The position numbers and the translations under genes were made by a program. A stretch of 64,000 nt of DNA from Comamonas testosteroni (lineage in GTDB: Bacteria; Pseudomonadota; Gammaproteobacteria; Burkholderiales; Burkholderiaceae_C): NCBI GenBank assembly GCA_008727115.1, contig CP044131.1, forward strand, positions 3,720,001-3,784,000, in the 5' to 3' direction. Positions 43,206 through 52,631 of the stretch are shown here, piece after piece. The notes beneath the pieces are model-generated. The model had not been told where the DNA came from and made no database searches. It worked only from the letters and a program-made list of their open reading frames with translations. Position 1 is the stretch's first letter, and each line of letters starts with the position of its first letter.

Positions 43206-46200
43206 TCATCCAAGCGCTTCTCTATCGACCACTGAACCTGGCGCAGAGCTCTTGCGATACACCAGCCTGTACAGCAGCGGCAACACCAGCAACGTCAACA
43301 CCGTGGACGACACAATGCCGCCAATCACCACCGTGGCCAGCGGGCGCTGCACCTCTGCTCCCGTACCCGTGGCAATCGCCATGGGCACAAAGCCCAGCGA
43401 AGCCACCAGCGCCGTCATCAGCACCGGGCGCAGACGGGTCAAAGCACCTTCGGTCACGGCCTGCTCCAGTCCCATGCCCTGCTCGCGCAGCGTGCGGATA
43501 TAGGAAATCATCACCAGACCGTTGAGCACGGCCACGCCACACAGCGCAATAAAACCAATGGCTGCCGAAATCGACAGCGGAATGCCCCGCAACCACAGCG
43601 CCGCAATGCCTCCCGTCAGCGCAAACGGAATGCCGGTAAAGACAATCAGCCCGTCGCGCACATTGCCGAACATGGCAAACAGCAGCGTGAACACCAGTGC
43701 CAGTGCCACGGGCACCACAATCATCAGGCGCTGACGTGCAGATTCCAGGTTCTCGAAAGTGCCGCCCCAACGTGTCCAGTAGCCAGCCGGCAACGCAATG
43801 CCTTCCAGCTCCTGCTGGGCCTGCGCCACAAACGAGCCCATATCGCGCCCGCGCACATTGGCGCTGACCACAATGCGGCGCTTTCCATCTTCACGGCTGA
43901 CCTGGTTGGGGCCGGGGGCCATCTCCACCGTTGCCACTGCAGACAAGGGCACAAAACCCAGGCGCCCATCGGTGCCACGCGGCAGCGCCACCGGCAGGCG
44001 GCCAATGCCGTCCACATCGTTGCGCAGCGCTTCTGGCAAACGCACCTGAATGGCAAAGCGACGGTCCCCTTCGAACACCGTACCGGCCTCTCGTCCACCA
44101 TAGGCCGTGCTGACCGCATCCTGCACATCGCCCATGTTCAGGCCGTAGCGTGAGGCTTTCTCGCGGTCGATCTGCACGGTCAGCATGGGCAGGCCCGTGG
44201 TCTGCTCCACCTTGACTTCAGAGGCACCGGGAATCTTCTGCAGCATGGCGGCTACCGCCTGTGCCGACGTTTCCAGCTGCGCCATATCGTCGCCAAAAAT
44301 CTTCACGGCCACATCGCTGCGCACGCCAGAGATCAGCTCGTTAAAGCGCAGCTGAATCGGTTGCGAGAATTCATAGTTGCTGCCGGGGATCTTCTCTACC
44401 GCTTCCTGCACCGCAGTCAGCAGATCATCACGCGAGCGCGAAGCATCGGGCCATTGATCGCGGGGCTTGAGCATGATGTAGCCATCCGAGATATTGGGCG
44501 GCATGGGGTCGGACGCAATCTCGGCCGTGCCCGTGCGCGCGAACACGCGCTCGATTTCGGGGAACTGCGCTTTGAGCTCACGCTCGAGCTGCATCTGCAT
44601 CTCCACCGACTGCGTGAGACTTGTGCCCGGAATGCGCAGCGCCTGCACGGCAAAGTCGCCTTCGTTGAGGTTGGGGGCAAACTCGCTGCCCATGCGGGTG
44701 GCCAGCAGCAGGCTCAAGGCAACGATGACGCTGGCCGCCGTCAGCACCACGGCAGGTGCATGCATCACCTTGTCCAGCACCGGCGCATACACCTGCCGCG
44801 CCCAGGCCATGAGGCGGTTTTCCTTCTCCGCCACCTTGTCGCCCATGAACAGCGCAATTGCGGCCGGGATGAAGGTGATCGACAGCAGCATGGCCCCCAG
44901 CAGCGCAATCACCACCGTCAACGCCATGGGGTGGAACATCTTTCCTTCCACGCCAGTCAGCGCAAAAATTGGCAGGTACACCACCATGATAATGAGCTGG
45001 CCGAACAGCAGGGGCCGACGCGCCTCCCTGGCTGCCGCAAACACTTCTTCAAAGCGCTCCCTACGGGTCAACGCCCGGCCCGCAGCGGCCTGCGCATGGG
45101 CCAGACGGCGCACGCAGTTCTCCACAATCACCACCGCTCCATCGATGATGATGCCGAAATCCAGCGCGCCTAGACTCATCAGATTGGCGCTGACGCGCAT
45201 CTGCACCATGCCCGTGAAAGTGAACAGCATGGACAGCGGAATGATCAGCGCCGTGATCAGCGCCGCCCGCAGATTCCCGAGGAAAAGAAACAGCACTGCC
45301 ACCACCAGCGCTGCGCCCTCGATCAGGTTTTTCTTCACGGTGGCGATGGCCTTGTCCACCAGGTTCGTGCGGTCGTAAACCGTCACCGCCTTCACTCCGG
45401 CGGGCAGGCTCTTGTTGATCACCTGCATGCGCTCATGCACGGCCTGTGCCACGGCACGGCTGTTCTCGCCAATCAGCATGAAGACCGTGCCCAGCACCAC
45501 TTCACGACCGTTGTCCGTCGCCGCACCGGTGCGCAGCTCGCGCCCCAGCTCCACGGTGGCCAGATCACGCACACGAATCGGCTGGCCTTGCGCCGTGCCC
45601 ACAATCACTTCGCGAATATCGACCACACCGCCCACCTGTCCGGGCGCACGAATCAGATACTGCTCGCCCTGGCGCTCGATATAGCCAGCACCGACGTTGG
45701 CATTGTTGCGCTCCAGTGCCGCCACGATATCGGCCAGCGTAAAGCCGTAGGCGGCCAGCTTTTCGGGCCTGGGGGCGACCAGATACTCCTTGGCAAAGCC
45801 GCCAATGGAGTTGATCTCCGTCACACCCGGCACATTGCGCAGCTGGGGCTTGATGACCCAGTCCTGAATCTCGCGCAAGTCCATCGGTGTGTAGGGCGAG
45901 CCATCAGGCTTGGTTGCGCCGTCCTCGGTCTCCACAGTCCACAGATAGATTTCACCCAGTCCCGTGGAAATCGGCCCCAGCGTGGGCGTCGCACCTTGCG
46001 GCAGCGCATCGCGCGCCTGCTGCATGCGTTCATTGACCAGCTGGCGCGCGAAATAAATGTCCGTACCGTCCTTGAAGACCACGGTGACCTGAGAAAGCCC
46101 GTAGCGTGACAGCGAACGCGTCTGCTCCAGATCGGGCAGTCCGGCCATCACGGTCTCGATCGGAAAAGTGACGCGTTGCTCGGTTTCCAGCGGTGAATAG

Positions 46201-46364
46201 CCAGGCGCCGAGGTATTGATCTGCACCTGCACATTGGTGATGTCGGGCACGGCATCAATGGGCAGGCGCTGATAGTTGTAGATGCCAAGGCCGATCAGCG
46301 CGAGGGTGGCCAGCATGACCAGCCAGCGCTGTGCAATGGCAAAGCGGATGATGCGCTCAAACAT
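43206..46364 (-). CDS. czcA: heavy-metal efflux RND transporter, CzcA type
   Basis: The 1052-residue inner-membrane proton antiporter is the pump subunit of a tripartite metal exporter. It begins MFERIIRFAIAQRWLVML and shows the HME-RND pattern YQRLPIDAVPDITNVQVQI, LGALDFGIIIDGAVVIVENCVRRLA in helix 4 (Asp, Asp, Glu for proton/metal relay), and ITFIPAAIALFMG. The helix-4 sequence fits the CzcA/CnrA group (Zn, Co, Cd, Ni) better than CusA (Cu, Ag). It is the last gene of a C-B-A operon read leftward. A family A repeat separates it from the adaptor gene. Confidence 0.92.
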   Translation of the reverse strand: MFERIIRFAIAQRWLVMLATLALIGLGIYNYQRLPIDAVPDITNVQVQINTSAPGYSPLETEQRVTFPIETVMAGLPDLEQTRSLSRYGLSQVTVVFKDGTDIYFARQLVNERMQQARDALPQGATPTLGPISTGLGEIYLWTVETEDGATKPDGSPYTPMDLREIQDWVIKPQLRNVPGVTEINSIGGFAKEYLVAPRPEKLAAYGFTLADIVAALERNNANVGAGYIERQGEQYLIRAPGQVGGVVDIREVIVGTAQGQPIRVRDLATVELGRELRTGAATDNGREVVLGTVFMLIGENSRAVAQAVHERMQVINKSLPAGVKAVTVYDRTNLVDKAIATVKKNLIEGAALVVAVLFLFLGNLRAALITALIIPLSMLFTFTGMVQMRVSANLMSLGALDFGIIIDGAVVIVENCVRRLAHAQAAAGRALTRRERFEEVFAAAREARRPLLFGQLIIMVVYLPIFALTGVEGKMFHPMALTVVIALLGAMLLSITFIPAAIALFMGDKVAEKENRLMAWARQVYAPVLDKVMHAPAVVLTAASVIVALSLLLATRMGSEFAPNLNEGDFAVQALRIPGTSLTQSVEMQMQLERELKAQFPEIERVFARTGTAEIASDPMPPNISDGYIMLKPRDQWPDASRSRDDLLTAVQEAVEKIPGSNYEFSQPIQLRFNELISGVRSDVAVKIFGDDMAQLETSAQAVAAMLQKIPGASEVKVEQTTGLPMLTVQIDREKASRYGLNMGDVQDAVSTAYGGREAGTVFEGDRRFAIQVRLPEALRNDVDGIGRLPVALPRGTDGRLGFVPLSAVATVEMAPGPNQVSREDGKRRIVVSANVRGRDMGSFVAQAQQELEGIALPAGYWTRWGGTFENLESARQRLMIVVPVALALVFTLLFAMFGNVRDGLIVFTGIPFALTGGIAALWLRGIPLSISAAIGFIALCGVAVLNGLVMISYIRTLREQGMGLEQAVTEGALTRLRPVLMTALVASLGFVPMAIATGTGAEVQRPLATVVIGGIVSSTVLTLLVLPLLYRLVYRKSSAPGSVVDREALG

Positions 46365-46419
46365 TCATACTCCAAATATCTTCAGCTGCCCGGTCACACT
46401 GGCGCAATCCAAACCAGAG

Positions 46420-46496
46420 GCACCGAGCAAGAGCCGCCTCGCGGCGAGGGTGTCGTCCCCTTTGGGGGAAGGCGCGCAGCGCCTCAGGGGGAGCCA
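46420..46496 (-). repeat. dispersed intergenic repeat family A, copy 4
   Basis: Reversed copy in the 133-bp gap between the adaptor and pump genes: GCACCGAGCAAGAGCCGCCTC, GCGGCGAGGGTGTCGTCCCC, TTTGGGGGAAGGCGCGCAGC, GCCTCAGGGGG. Its hairpins lie in the message between cusB/czcB-type and czcA-type genes and might set their ratio. Confidence 0.75.
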
Positions 46497-46497
46497 A

Positions 46498-47874
46498 TCA
46501 ATGCACATGTTCGGCAGTCGCTTTGCCGAGCTCTGATTTCAGAATAAAGCTGCCGCCGTTGACATAGCTCTGCCCCGCCGTCACCCCCTGCAGCACTTCG
46601 GTGTTCTGCGCATCGCTCTTGCCCAGCTTCACGCTCTGAGCCTTGAAGCCACCCTCCACCGGCACGAACACCGCTGGCTTGTCACCATCGATCTTCTGCA
46701 CCGCCGCAGTTGCCACACTCACGGCCACCTGCTGCGATGACGCCGTCAAATCCACATTCACAAACAGGCCCGGACGCCAGACGCCGTCCGGGTTATCGAG
46801 CGTGATCCGCGCAGGAGCCGTACGGGTTTCCTGCCCGATCAAGGCTCCGACATAGGCCACTGTTCCGCTGGCCCTGGACTCGAAGGCCGTGGCATGGACG
46901 GTGGCCTTTTCTCCCACGCGTACAAACGGCAAATCGGATGCCGCCACCTTCATTTCGGCCCAGACCGAGCGCAGGTCGGAGATGGTGAACACGGCCGTAC
47001 TGTCCTGCACGGCCTCGCCCACCGACAAATGCTTTTCAACCACCACACCATCAAACGGCGCTCGCAGCTCGAAGCGGTTCAGCCCCCCCGAAGCAGTGCC
47101 GGTATTGACGCCAATGGCGGCCAGCTTCTGCTGGGCGTTGGCCGCAGCAATTTCGGCCTCGCGCAAAGCCTGCTGGGCTTGCAGGTAGTCCTGCTCAGCC
47201 GAGATTTTTTCCTGCCACAGCTGCTTTTCACGCTGATAGGTGGTGCGCGCCAGCGCCAGGCGCTTTTGCGCCGCCAGCAGCTCGCTGCGCTGCTCGGAAA
47301 CCGCGGGGCTGGTCAGCACCGCCAGCAACTGCCCCTTTTTGACCACCTGCCCCAGATTGGCGGCAACGCTCTCGGCAACCCCGGCGACACGCGGCACCAC
47401 ATGAGCGGTCTTGTCGTCGTTAAAGCGGATTTCTCCCGGCAGCTGCAAGCTGCTGCCAATGGCCGCCGGACCTGCCACGGACATCGTCACCCCCGCCGCT
47501 TTGGCACGCTCGGAATCCAGTCTGAGCAAGCCCTCTTCTTCGTCATCCGCATGGGCTGCAGCGCTTTTCTCCACGGCCTTTTTCTCATCTGCATGGTCGT
47601 GATCGTGATCATGTTTCTCACTGCCCTCTTCATGGCCCGCATCGCCATCACCATGCGCATGCTCGGCACCATGGTCATGCGCACCACCAGCCTTGGCGTC
47701 GGCCCCGTGGTCATGATCTTTGTCCTGCGCGCCATGGGCATGGCCATGCTCCTGCGCAGTCACCGCTGCAGGCTGTGTTCCATAGACAATGGCCGCTGCG
47801 GCTGCAGCGCCCAGCGCCAAGATGATGGCAATGGCAATCGCCGTGCGGCGAGGCTTGGATGGGGAAGAAGTCAT
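46498..47874 (-). CDS. czcB: metal efflux RND periplasmic adaptor with His-rich segment, CzcB type
   Basis: The 458-residue membrane-fusion protein links the pump to the outer-membrane channel. The N-terminal helix AIAIAIILALGAAAAAAIVYG is followed by a strikingly His/Asp/Glu-rich region (residues ~40-110, many HDHD and HAHG units) that probably binds metal ions. Next come the adaptor domains (LQLPGEIRFNDDKTAHVVPRVAGVAESVAANLGQVVKKGQLLAVL, a coiled-coil hairpin rich in Ala/Gln, and FDGVVVEKHLSVGEAV). The His-rich region is longer than in many CzcB proteins and supports zinc-type substrates. It overlaps nothing and lies 12 bp from the channel gene. Confidence 0.9.
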   Translation of the reverse strand: MTSSPSKPRRTAIAIAIILALGAAAAAAIVYGTQPAAVTAQEHGHAHGAQDKDHDHGADAKAGGAHDHGAEHAHGDGDAGHEEGSEKHDHDHDHADEKKAVEKSAAAHADDEEEGLLRLDSERAKAAGVTMSVAGPAAIGSSLQLPGEIRFNDDKTAHVVPRVAGVAESVAANLGQVVKKGQLLAVLTSPAVSEQRSELLAAQKRLALARTTYQREKQLWQEKISAEQDYLQAQQALREAEIAAANAQQKLAAIGVNTGTASGGLNRFELRAPFDGVVVEKHLSVGEAVQDSTAVFTISDLRSVWAEMKVAASDLPFVRVGEKATVHATAFESRASGTVAYVGALIGQETRTAPARITLDNPDGVWRPGLFVNVDLTASSQQVAVSVATAAVQKIDGDKPAVFVPVEGGFKAQSVKLGKSDAQNTEVLQGVTAGQSYVNGGSFILKSELGKATAEHVH

Positions 47875-47885
47875 GGTGCTTGTTC

Positions 47886-49190
47886 TTATTCAAGGCCGGG
47901 CACATCGCCCAGCTGACGTGTGATGTCGGCAGCAGCCTGATGCGTGGCCACCAGCTGCTCCAGATAAAGGCTGCGTGCCTCGGCCAGCGTGCGCTGGGCA
48001 TCCAGCACTTCCAGATAGCTGAATTTGCCCAATGCAAACCCCTTGGCCGCGACCTCGTAAGCGGATTCGGCAGCTGGCAGCACCTGCTGCGCCAGCTGCT
48101 GCGCCTGTGCCTGGCTGCTTTTCAGCAGCTCCTGCTGCTGCTGCAAGGCGGCCTGCATTTGCTGACGCGTGGCCAGCAACTCGTCTTCTGCCTTGTCGGC
48201 CAGACGCAGCGCCTGCAGCTGGTTGCCGCGGTTGCTGTCCAGAATGGGCAATGGCACCGAAATACCGATGACCAGCTGATTGCGCCCCACCTCCTGCGCC
48301 CGCTTCATGCCCAGGCTCACACTGGGATCGGGCAGACGCTTGGCACGCTCCAGCTCCGCCACGGACCTGGCCTGCAAAACAGCCTGCTGCGCCCGCAGCA
48401 TCTGCGGTGATTGCTCCAGTTTTTCCTGTATCAAGGCATGCGCAGGCAAGAGTGGCAATTGCGTCAGCTCGCCCACAGCCAGACCGAACGATGCCGGTTG
48501 CCCCCCCCACTGCAAAGCCAGTTGCTGGCGGGCCACGCGCAGGCCGGACTGGGCTTGCGCCAGCGCCAGCTGCGCGCTGCCCTGGGCCACGCTGGCCTTG
48601 GTCTCTTCCAGCGGCGCAGCCTTGCCGGCCTGCACCCGCTTGGCGGCGGCATCACGTGCCTGGCTGGCAATCTCCAGCGTCTTCTGGTGCAGCAGCACAC
48701 GCTGCTGTGCGGCCAGCACATTGGCAAAGGCCATGCGCACATCGGCGCGCAAGCCCGCTCGTGCAGCCTCCAGCTCCGCCTGTGCCAGCTCGCGGCCATG
48801 CTCGGCAGCCTTCATGCGAGCGGCACGCTTGCCACCTATTTCAATGGGCTGATTCCACTGCAGCGTCATGGAGCGGGTTTCGCGGCGCGTGTCCTCCTGC
48901 GAATAGGCCAGCTCGGGGTTGGGCCTTGCAGCACTTTGAATCACGGCCCCCTCACTGGCTGCCACTGCCTGTGCTGCAGCACGCAAACCGGGGTTGTGCT
49001 CCATGGCCAGCGCCAGCGCTGCCTCAAGACTGAGGGGGGCATTGACAGAGGCTGCGGCAACTGCCGCCGCTGGGGACTGTGGCTGCTGCAGTGCCGGTGG
49101 CGGCGTCTGCACCTGCGCCCAGGCACAGGGCGTCAGCAAGCTCAGGCTGCCGCCCAGCCAGGCCGCAACCGCCTTGGAAATGAATGTCAT
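47886..49190 (-). CDS. czcC: outer-membrane channel of metal efflux system, CzcC/TolC type
   Basis: The 434-residue outer-membrane factor has a signal peptide ([25 protein letters not shown]) and two OEP repeats with long Ala/Gln/Leu helices; [30 protein letters not shown] opens the first. The proline-rich linker [13 protein letters not shown] precedes it. Start ATG 49190 is preferred to 49223. It is the first gene of the C-B-A operon, facing the two-component regulator across the palindromic box at 49284. Confidence 0.9.
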   Translation of the reverse strand: MTFISKAVAAWLGGSLSLLTPCAWAQVQTPPPALQQPQSPAAAVAAASVNAPLSLEAALALAMEHNPGLRAAAQAVAASEGAVIQSAARPNPELAYSQEDTRRETRSMTLQWNQPIEIGGKRAARMKAAEHGRELAQAELEAARAGLRADVRMAFANVLAAQQRVLLHQKTLEIASQARDAAAKRVQAGKAAPLEETKASVAQGSAQLALAQAQSGLRVARQQLALQWGGQPASFGLAVGELTQLPLLPAHALIQEKLEQSPQMLRAQQAVLQARSVAELERAKRLPDPSVSLGMKRAQEVGRNQLVIGISVPLPILDSNRGNQLQALRLADKAEDELLATRQQMQAALQQQQELLKSSQAQAQQLAQQVLPAAESAYEVAAKGFALGKFSYLEVLDAQRTLAEARSLYLEQLVATHQAAADITRQLGDVPGLE

Positions 49191-49283
49191 GGTGATGCTC
49201 CGCCCGCAAGCCCGTCCTCTCATGGGCAGACCTTTGCAGGCTGGGCGAATCTAGCGGAGCGCCCCCCACAAGGCCCTGACCTC

Positions 49284-49305
49284 AAGATGACAAATTTGTC
49301 ATCTT
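49284..49305. promoter_or_regulatory. perfect 22-bp palindrome of CusR/CopR type
   Basis: The half-site is AAGATGACAAA and the other half is its exact complement. The E. coli CusR box has half-site AAAATGACAA with a TTGTCATTTT partner, so this differs by about one base per half. It lies 93 bp from the czcC-type start and 32 bp from the response regulator start and could control both. The match to CusR is recalled from established work, and its use here is inferred. Confidence 0.8.
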
Positions 49306-49337
49306 CACGATCAGCCGACTTGCTCGACAATCGGCCC

Positions 49338-50027
49338 ATGAAGCTTCTAGTCATCGAAGACGAAACCAAGCTCGCCGAGTACCTGCAAAAAGGCCTGAGC
49401 GAGGAAGGCTTTGTGGTCGATGCCGTGCACAGCGGCATCGATGGCCTGCACATGGCCACCGAGCAGGCCTACGACCTCATCATTCTGGACGGCATGCTGC
49501 CCGGCATCGATGGCCTGGCTGTGCTGGCTGCGTTGCGCCAATCCCGGCAGACGCCTGTGCTCATGCTTACAGCGCGTGCACAGGTGGAAGACCGCGTCAA
49601 AGGACTGCAGGCCGGTGCCGACGACTACCTGGTCAAACCCTTTGCCTTCTCGGAGCTGGTCGCCCGTATTCACGCGCTGCTGCGCCGCGGCTTGCAGACG
49701 CAGGCCACGCCCGAGGCCACCATGCTGCGCATGGCCGACCTGGAGCTGGATCTGCTACGCCGCCGCGCCACCCGTGCGGGACAGCGGCTTGACCTGACCG
49801 CCAAGGAGTTCAACCTGCTGAGCCTGCTGCTGCGCAGACAGGGCGAGGTGTTGTCGCGCACCGAGCTGGCATCCCAGGTCTGGGACATGAATTTCGACAG
49901 CGAAACCAATGTGGTGGAGGTGGCTGTGCGCCGCCTGCGACTCAAGCTTGACGCGCCGTTTGCCGTACCGCTGCTGCACACCGTGCGCGGCATGGGCTAT
50001 GTGCTGGAGTTGCGCAGCGTCGCATGA
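49338..50027 (+). CDS. OmpR/CusR-type response regulator
   Basis: The 229-residue regulator has a receiver domain ([25 protein letters not shown]; phospho-acceptor Asp51 in [29 protein letters not shown]) and a winged-helix DNA-binding domain ([52 protein letters not shown]). The sequence LTAKEF...VWDMNFD is typical of the CusR/CopR/CzcR clade. Translation starts at ATG 49338; the much longer open frame upstream is antisense to czcC. Its stop abuts the histidine kinase start (TGAATG), which suggests tight coupling. Confidence 0.93.
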   Translation: MKLLVIEDETKLAEYLQKGLSEEGFVVDAVHSGIDGLHMATEQAYDLIILDGMLPGIDGLAVLAALRQSRQTPVLMLTARAQVEDRVKGLQAGADDYLVKPFAFSELVARIHALLRRGLQTQATPEATMLRMADLELDLLRRRATRAGQRLDLTAKEFNLLSLLLRRQGEVLSRTELASQVWDMNFDSETNVVEVAVRRLRLKLDAPFAVPLLHTVRGMGYVLELRSVA

Positions 50028-51428
50028 ATGAACTCTGCCCCCTTGATGACTGAAAAAATCCCCCACCTCGGCAAACGCCTGTCCCGCTCACTGGCCTTGC
50101 AGACCATGCTGGGGCTGGGCCTGGTCTGCGTGGCCGTATACTGGGGCAGCCTGGTCACGCTGGCACAGCGCCAGCAGGACAACCTCGACCACAAGCAGGC
50201 CGCGCTGCAGCACTTGTTGCAGGAAGGCCGCGCATCGCACACACCCAGCGTGATGATGCATATGCTGGGCGACTTTCTGACCGGGCATGACGAGCTGTCG
50301 CTGCGCATGACCGACGCCCATGGCAAGCTGCTGTTTGAAAAGCTGCGCCAGCCGCTGAACGACAGCCGTAGCGAGCGCCGCAGCTTCACCGTGCAGCTCC
50401 CCCTGCCTGCATCGCCAACTTCCGCGCAACAGCCCACCAGCACGGCACAGGTGCTGCTGATGCTGGACCGCCGCCCCGACGATGCCCTGCTGCGCCAGCT
50501 GGCCTGGATTCTGGGCTTGGCCGCCATCGCCAGCTCCTTGCTGGTGTCTTTGCTCAGTGCCTGGCTGGTGCGACGCGGCCTGGCCCCCTTGCATTCGCTG
50601 GTCGAGCAAACCCGGCAACTGGGTGCCGCAGACCTGGCCCGCGACTGGCAAAAGCGGCTGGACGACAGCAACCAGCCGCAGGAGCTGCGACCGCTGATTG
50701 CCCAGTTCAACGCCCTGCTCGAACGCCTGGCCGTGGCCTACCGGCAGATGGAGGCCTTCAATGCCGATGTGGCCCATGAGCTCAACACCCCGCTGACCAC
50801 GCTCATCAGCAGCTGCGAGCTGGCCCTGCGCAAGCCACGCGACGCCGAGGAGCTGCGCGACATCCTGGCCTCCAACCTCGAAGACCTGCAGCGCATGGCC
50901 GCCATCGTGGCCGACATGCTGTTTCTGTCCCATGCCGACCGTGGCGAGAGCGCGCACCGCATTCAGGTGGCCAGCCTTGCCGCCTTGGCCAGCGAGGTGG
51001 TGGAATACCACGAAGCTGCCCTGCAGGAGGCGGGCCTGCAGGTAAAGGTGCAGGGCGACGCACAGGCCCAGGTCGATGCCCGGCTGCTGCGCCGTGCGCT
51101 GTCCAATCTGCTGGGCAATGCCACGCGCTATGCCACGCCCGGCAGCTGCATCAGCGTGCAGATCAGCCGCCCCCAGTCAGGCCAGGTCACGCTGGCCGTG
51201 TGCAACCTGGGGCCGGGCATCGCGGCCGAGCATCTGCCCCGTCTGTTTGATCGCTTCTACCGCTCGGACACCTCGCGCAGCCAGGGCGACCGCAACCATG
51301 GCCTGGGCCTGGCCATCGTGGCCGCCATTGCCCGCATGCATGGCGGCCAGGCGTTTGCGCGCTCCGATACGGTCCTCACCACCGTCGGCCTGAGCTTGCC
51401 CGCCGAGCCACAGCCGCCGCAGCCCTAG
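50028..51428 (+). CDS. CusS/CzcS-type sensor histidine kinase
   Basis: The 466-residue inner-membrane kinase has two helices (LQTMLGLGLVCVAVYWGSLV and LAWILGLAAIASSLLVSLLSAWLVRRG) flanking a periplasmic sensor of about 130 residues, then HAMP, HisKA (FNADVAHELNTPLTTLISS, phospho-His) and HATPase (LGNATRYATPGS N-box, FDRFYRSDTSRS, GLGLAIVAAIARMHGG). It should sense metal in the periplasm and phosphorylate the adjacent regulator. The start is either the ATG at 50028, immediately after the regulator stop, or 50046. Confidence 0.92.
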   Translation: MNSAPLMTEKIPHLGKRLSRSLALQTMLGLGLVCVAVYWGSLVTLAQRQQDNLDHKQAALQHLLQEGRASHTPSVMMHMLGDFLTGHDELSLRMTDAHGKLLFEKLRQPLNDSRSERRSFTVQLPLPASPTSAQQPTSTAQVLLMLDRRPDDALLRQLAWILGLAAIASSLLVSLLSAWLVRRGLAPLHSLVEQTRQLGAADLARDWQKRLDDSNQPQELRPLIAQFNALLERLAVAYRQMEAFNADVAHELNTPLTTLISSCELALRKPRDAEELRDILASNLEDLQRMAAIVADMLFLSHADRGESAHRIQVASLAALASEVVEYHEAALQEAGLQVKVQGDAQAQVDARLLRRALSNLLGNATRYATPGSCISVQISRPQSGQVTLAVCNLGPGIAAEHLPRLFDRFYRSDTSRSQGDRNHGLGLAIVAAIARMHGGQAFARSDTVLTTVGLSLPAEPQPPQP

Positions 51429-51569
51429 GCAGTTGCAACGTTCGGCAACGCCGCGTAAATGCCACGTAAATGCCTGCGTCACCCACAAGCAGCACCAAGC
51501 AGGGCTGACATACGGCAACGCGCCGCAGTCGCAGCATCGCCAGTCTGTGGATCTCTGAAAGGAAACACC

Positions 51570-51974
51570 ATGTCTGGTTTTCACCACCGCACCGCTCTGA
51601 CTCTGGCCGCCAGCGCATTGCTGGCTTTGCCCGCTCTGTCCCAGAGCCAGATTCCTGCCATGCAAGAGGCCGGGCCGCTGAGCTACAGCTGCGGCGGCAT
51701 CGGCGAGGATGAATCAACGGCCATGCGCGCCGCCATGAAAAGCTATCCGCTGTCGCTGCTGTTCGCTGAAAAAAGCGGCGCCTACCTGGCCAGCGTCAAG
51801 GTCGATGTGCATTCCCCCAAGGTCAGCAGCCAGTTCACCGCCAACGGCCCCGTCTGTCTGATCAAGCTGCCTGCGGGCAGTTACCAGATCACCGCCACCA
51901 CCAAGGACGGCAACAGCCAGACCCAGTCCGTGCAGATCGGCAAAAGCCCGCGCCAGCTCGACTTCCGTTACTAG
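51570..51974 (+). CDS. small exported protein, carboxypeptidase-regulatory-like domain
   Basis: The 134-residue secreted protein has a signal (MSGFHHRTALTLAASALLALPALSQ), a YSCGGIGEDESTAMRAAMKSYPLSLLF segment and a beta-rich end VCLIKLPAGSYQITATTKDGNSQTQSVQIG, which resembles carboxypeptidase regulatory-like folds. GAAAGGAAAC precedes the ATG. It follows the metal-sensor kinase by ~140 bp and may belong to the metal-responsive unit, but this is only positional. Its function is unknown. Confidence 0.75.
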   Translation: MSGFHHRTALTLAASALLALPALSQSQIPAMQEAGPLSYSCGGIGEDESTAMRAAMKSYPLSLLFAEKSGAYLASVKVDVHSPKVSSQFTANGPVCLIKLPAGSYQITATTKDGNSQTQSVQIGKSPRQLDFRY

Positions 51975-52084
51975 CGCTTCGCACCCCGCTCGCTGGCCAA
52001 AGTGGCCCCAAAGTCCCGAGGCAGTCCTGGGGACTTGCGCGGACTTGCGCTGCGCCAAGCCATGCAATGAGGACAATATCGGCC

Positions 52085-52516
52085 ATGCCTCAAGACCAAG
52101 ACACCTCGACCTACGAAGCCCACCTGCAAGCGGGCAATGCACTGGTGCTGCAAGCGCAAAAGGTTGCCACACAGGATTTCGACCAGGCCCGCGCGCTGTG
52201 GCAAGCAGCCGGCAAGGAGTTCTACCTGGCGCACAAGGCCGACATGACCGAGCCCGAAGCCGCCTTCCGCCTGGCTCAGGCCTGGATGGCCGAAGCCCAC
52301 GCCCTGCAAAAAGAAGAGAACAAGAATGCGCTAGTCATGTGGGCCAATGCAGCCGCGCAGTGCGAGCTGGCCTTTGATCTGGAGCCCGAAAATGGCCGCA
52401 TCGCCATGACGGCTGCCAGCTGCCATCTGTTTGCCGGCCAGACCGATGCCGCCAAGGCCTGGCAGCTGATTGGCAAGCAGTTGCTGCCGTCCGACCCGGC
52501 CACGCCCAGCGCCTAA
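52085..52516 (+). CDS. TPR-like protein of unknown function
   Basis: The 143-residue soluble protein is rich in Ala and helix-forming residues with repeat-like segments (LQAGNALVLQAQKVATQDFDQARALWQAAGKEFYLAHKA, WANAAAQCELAFDLEPENGRIAMTAASCHLFAGQTDAAKAWQLIGKQLL). The second matches the tetratricopeptide pattern. ATG 52085 with GAGGA upstream is preferred to 52067. A complete family B palindrome follows the stop. I cannot assign a function. Confidence 0.7.
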   Translation: MPQDQDTSTYEAHLQAGNALVLQAQKVATQDFDQARALWQAAGKEFYLAHKADMTEPEAAFRLAQAWMAEAHALQKEENKNALVMWANAAAQCELAFDLEPENGRIAMTAASCHLFAGQTDAAKAWQLIGKQLLPSDPATPSA

Positions 52517-52517
52517 T

Positions 52518-52615
52518 GGTTTTGATAGCTGCCAGCGCTTGATGAAAGCTGATTTCAAGCATTTCTCACCTTGAAACCATTGAATAACCAACGCTACCAG
52601 CTATCAATTCAATAG
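52518..52615. repeat. family B repeat, full-length palindrome
   Basis: The left arm is TTTTGATAGCTGCCAGCGCTTG and the right arm is the reverse complement AACGCTACCAGCTATCAATTC. Between them the inner pair is GATTTCAAGC... and ...CTTGAAACC. This is the clearest complete copy. It lies between the convergent TPR-like and DUF445 genes. Confidence 0.75.
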
Positions 52616-52631
52616 AGATCAGCCTCAACGT

